A DNA stretch of 6,217 bases from Magnetococcales bacterium. GTDB lineage: Bacteria > Pseudomonadota > Magnetococcia > Magnetococcales > UBA8363. Positions 6,190 to 6,217 of this stretch are shown one piece after another. The notes beneath the pieces were generated by a model. The model was given only the letters and a program-made list of their open reading frames with translations, made no database searches and was not told the origin of the DNA. Every line of letters starts with the position of its first letter. The first letter of the stretch is position 1. The DNA lies in the NCBI GenBank assembly GCA_015232865.1, contig JADFYU010000082.1:1-6217 (forward strand), in the 5' to 3' direction. The translations under genes and the position numbers were made by a program.

Positions 6190-6217
6190 GATACTCTTAT
6201 TCCTTTTTGGTTGGCCG

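Noticed and set aside
6197..6217. Possible minus-strand gene tail (RPTKKE then TAA) at the right edge
   Set aside because: Six codons are too few to separate from chance, although a stop just before the siroheme gene would fit an operon.

Overview
The window is a compact stretch of bacterial housekeeping chromosome. One gene reads rightward (miaA), and five read leftward: a CysG-N-type siroheme gene, mnmG, rsmG, parA and parB, in order of transcription. All six are intact families recognised from their motifs. The mnmG-rsmG-parA-parB order is the classic origin-proximal arrangement of many Proteobacteria and other bacteria. Together with Shine-Dalgarno sites and moderate GC content it points to a proteobacterium-like chromosome. 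I cannot assign a genus. I see no plasmid, phage or transposon signature.

Layout. Positions 1-50 may hold the last codons of an upstream rightward gene. A 98-base gap follows, with a small hairpin and a weak promoter candidate, then miaA (tRNA A37 dimethylallyltransferase). miaA converges on parB across 54 bases with no clear terminator. On the minus strand parA and parB are 2 bases apart, with the parB ribosome-binding site inside the end of parA. The 83-base gap between rsmG and parA carries one parS centromere site just upstream of the parA ribosome-binding site. A second parS overlaps the last codons of rsmG. mnmG and rsmG are 1 base apart. An 81-base gap containing competing inverted repeats separates mnmG from the siroheme gene, which begins 28 bases from the right edge.

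How the genes fit together. MnmG and MiaA modify tRNA (U34 and A37 of the anticodon loop), and RsmG methylates 16S rRNA, so three of the six genes act on translation RNAs. ParA, ParB and the two local parS sites form a complete chromosome-segregation module. The siroheme enzyme supplies the cofactor of sulfite and nitrite reductases and is the odd neighbour: mnmE, the usual partner next to mnmG, is not in that position. I found no undescribed system. The most interesting signals are the parS site embedded in rsmG, the second GRGLG motif in the ParB linker, and the structured leader of mnmG.
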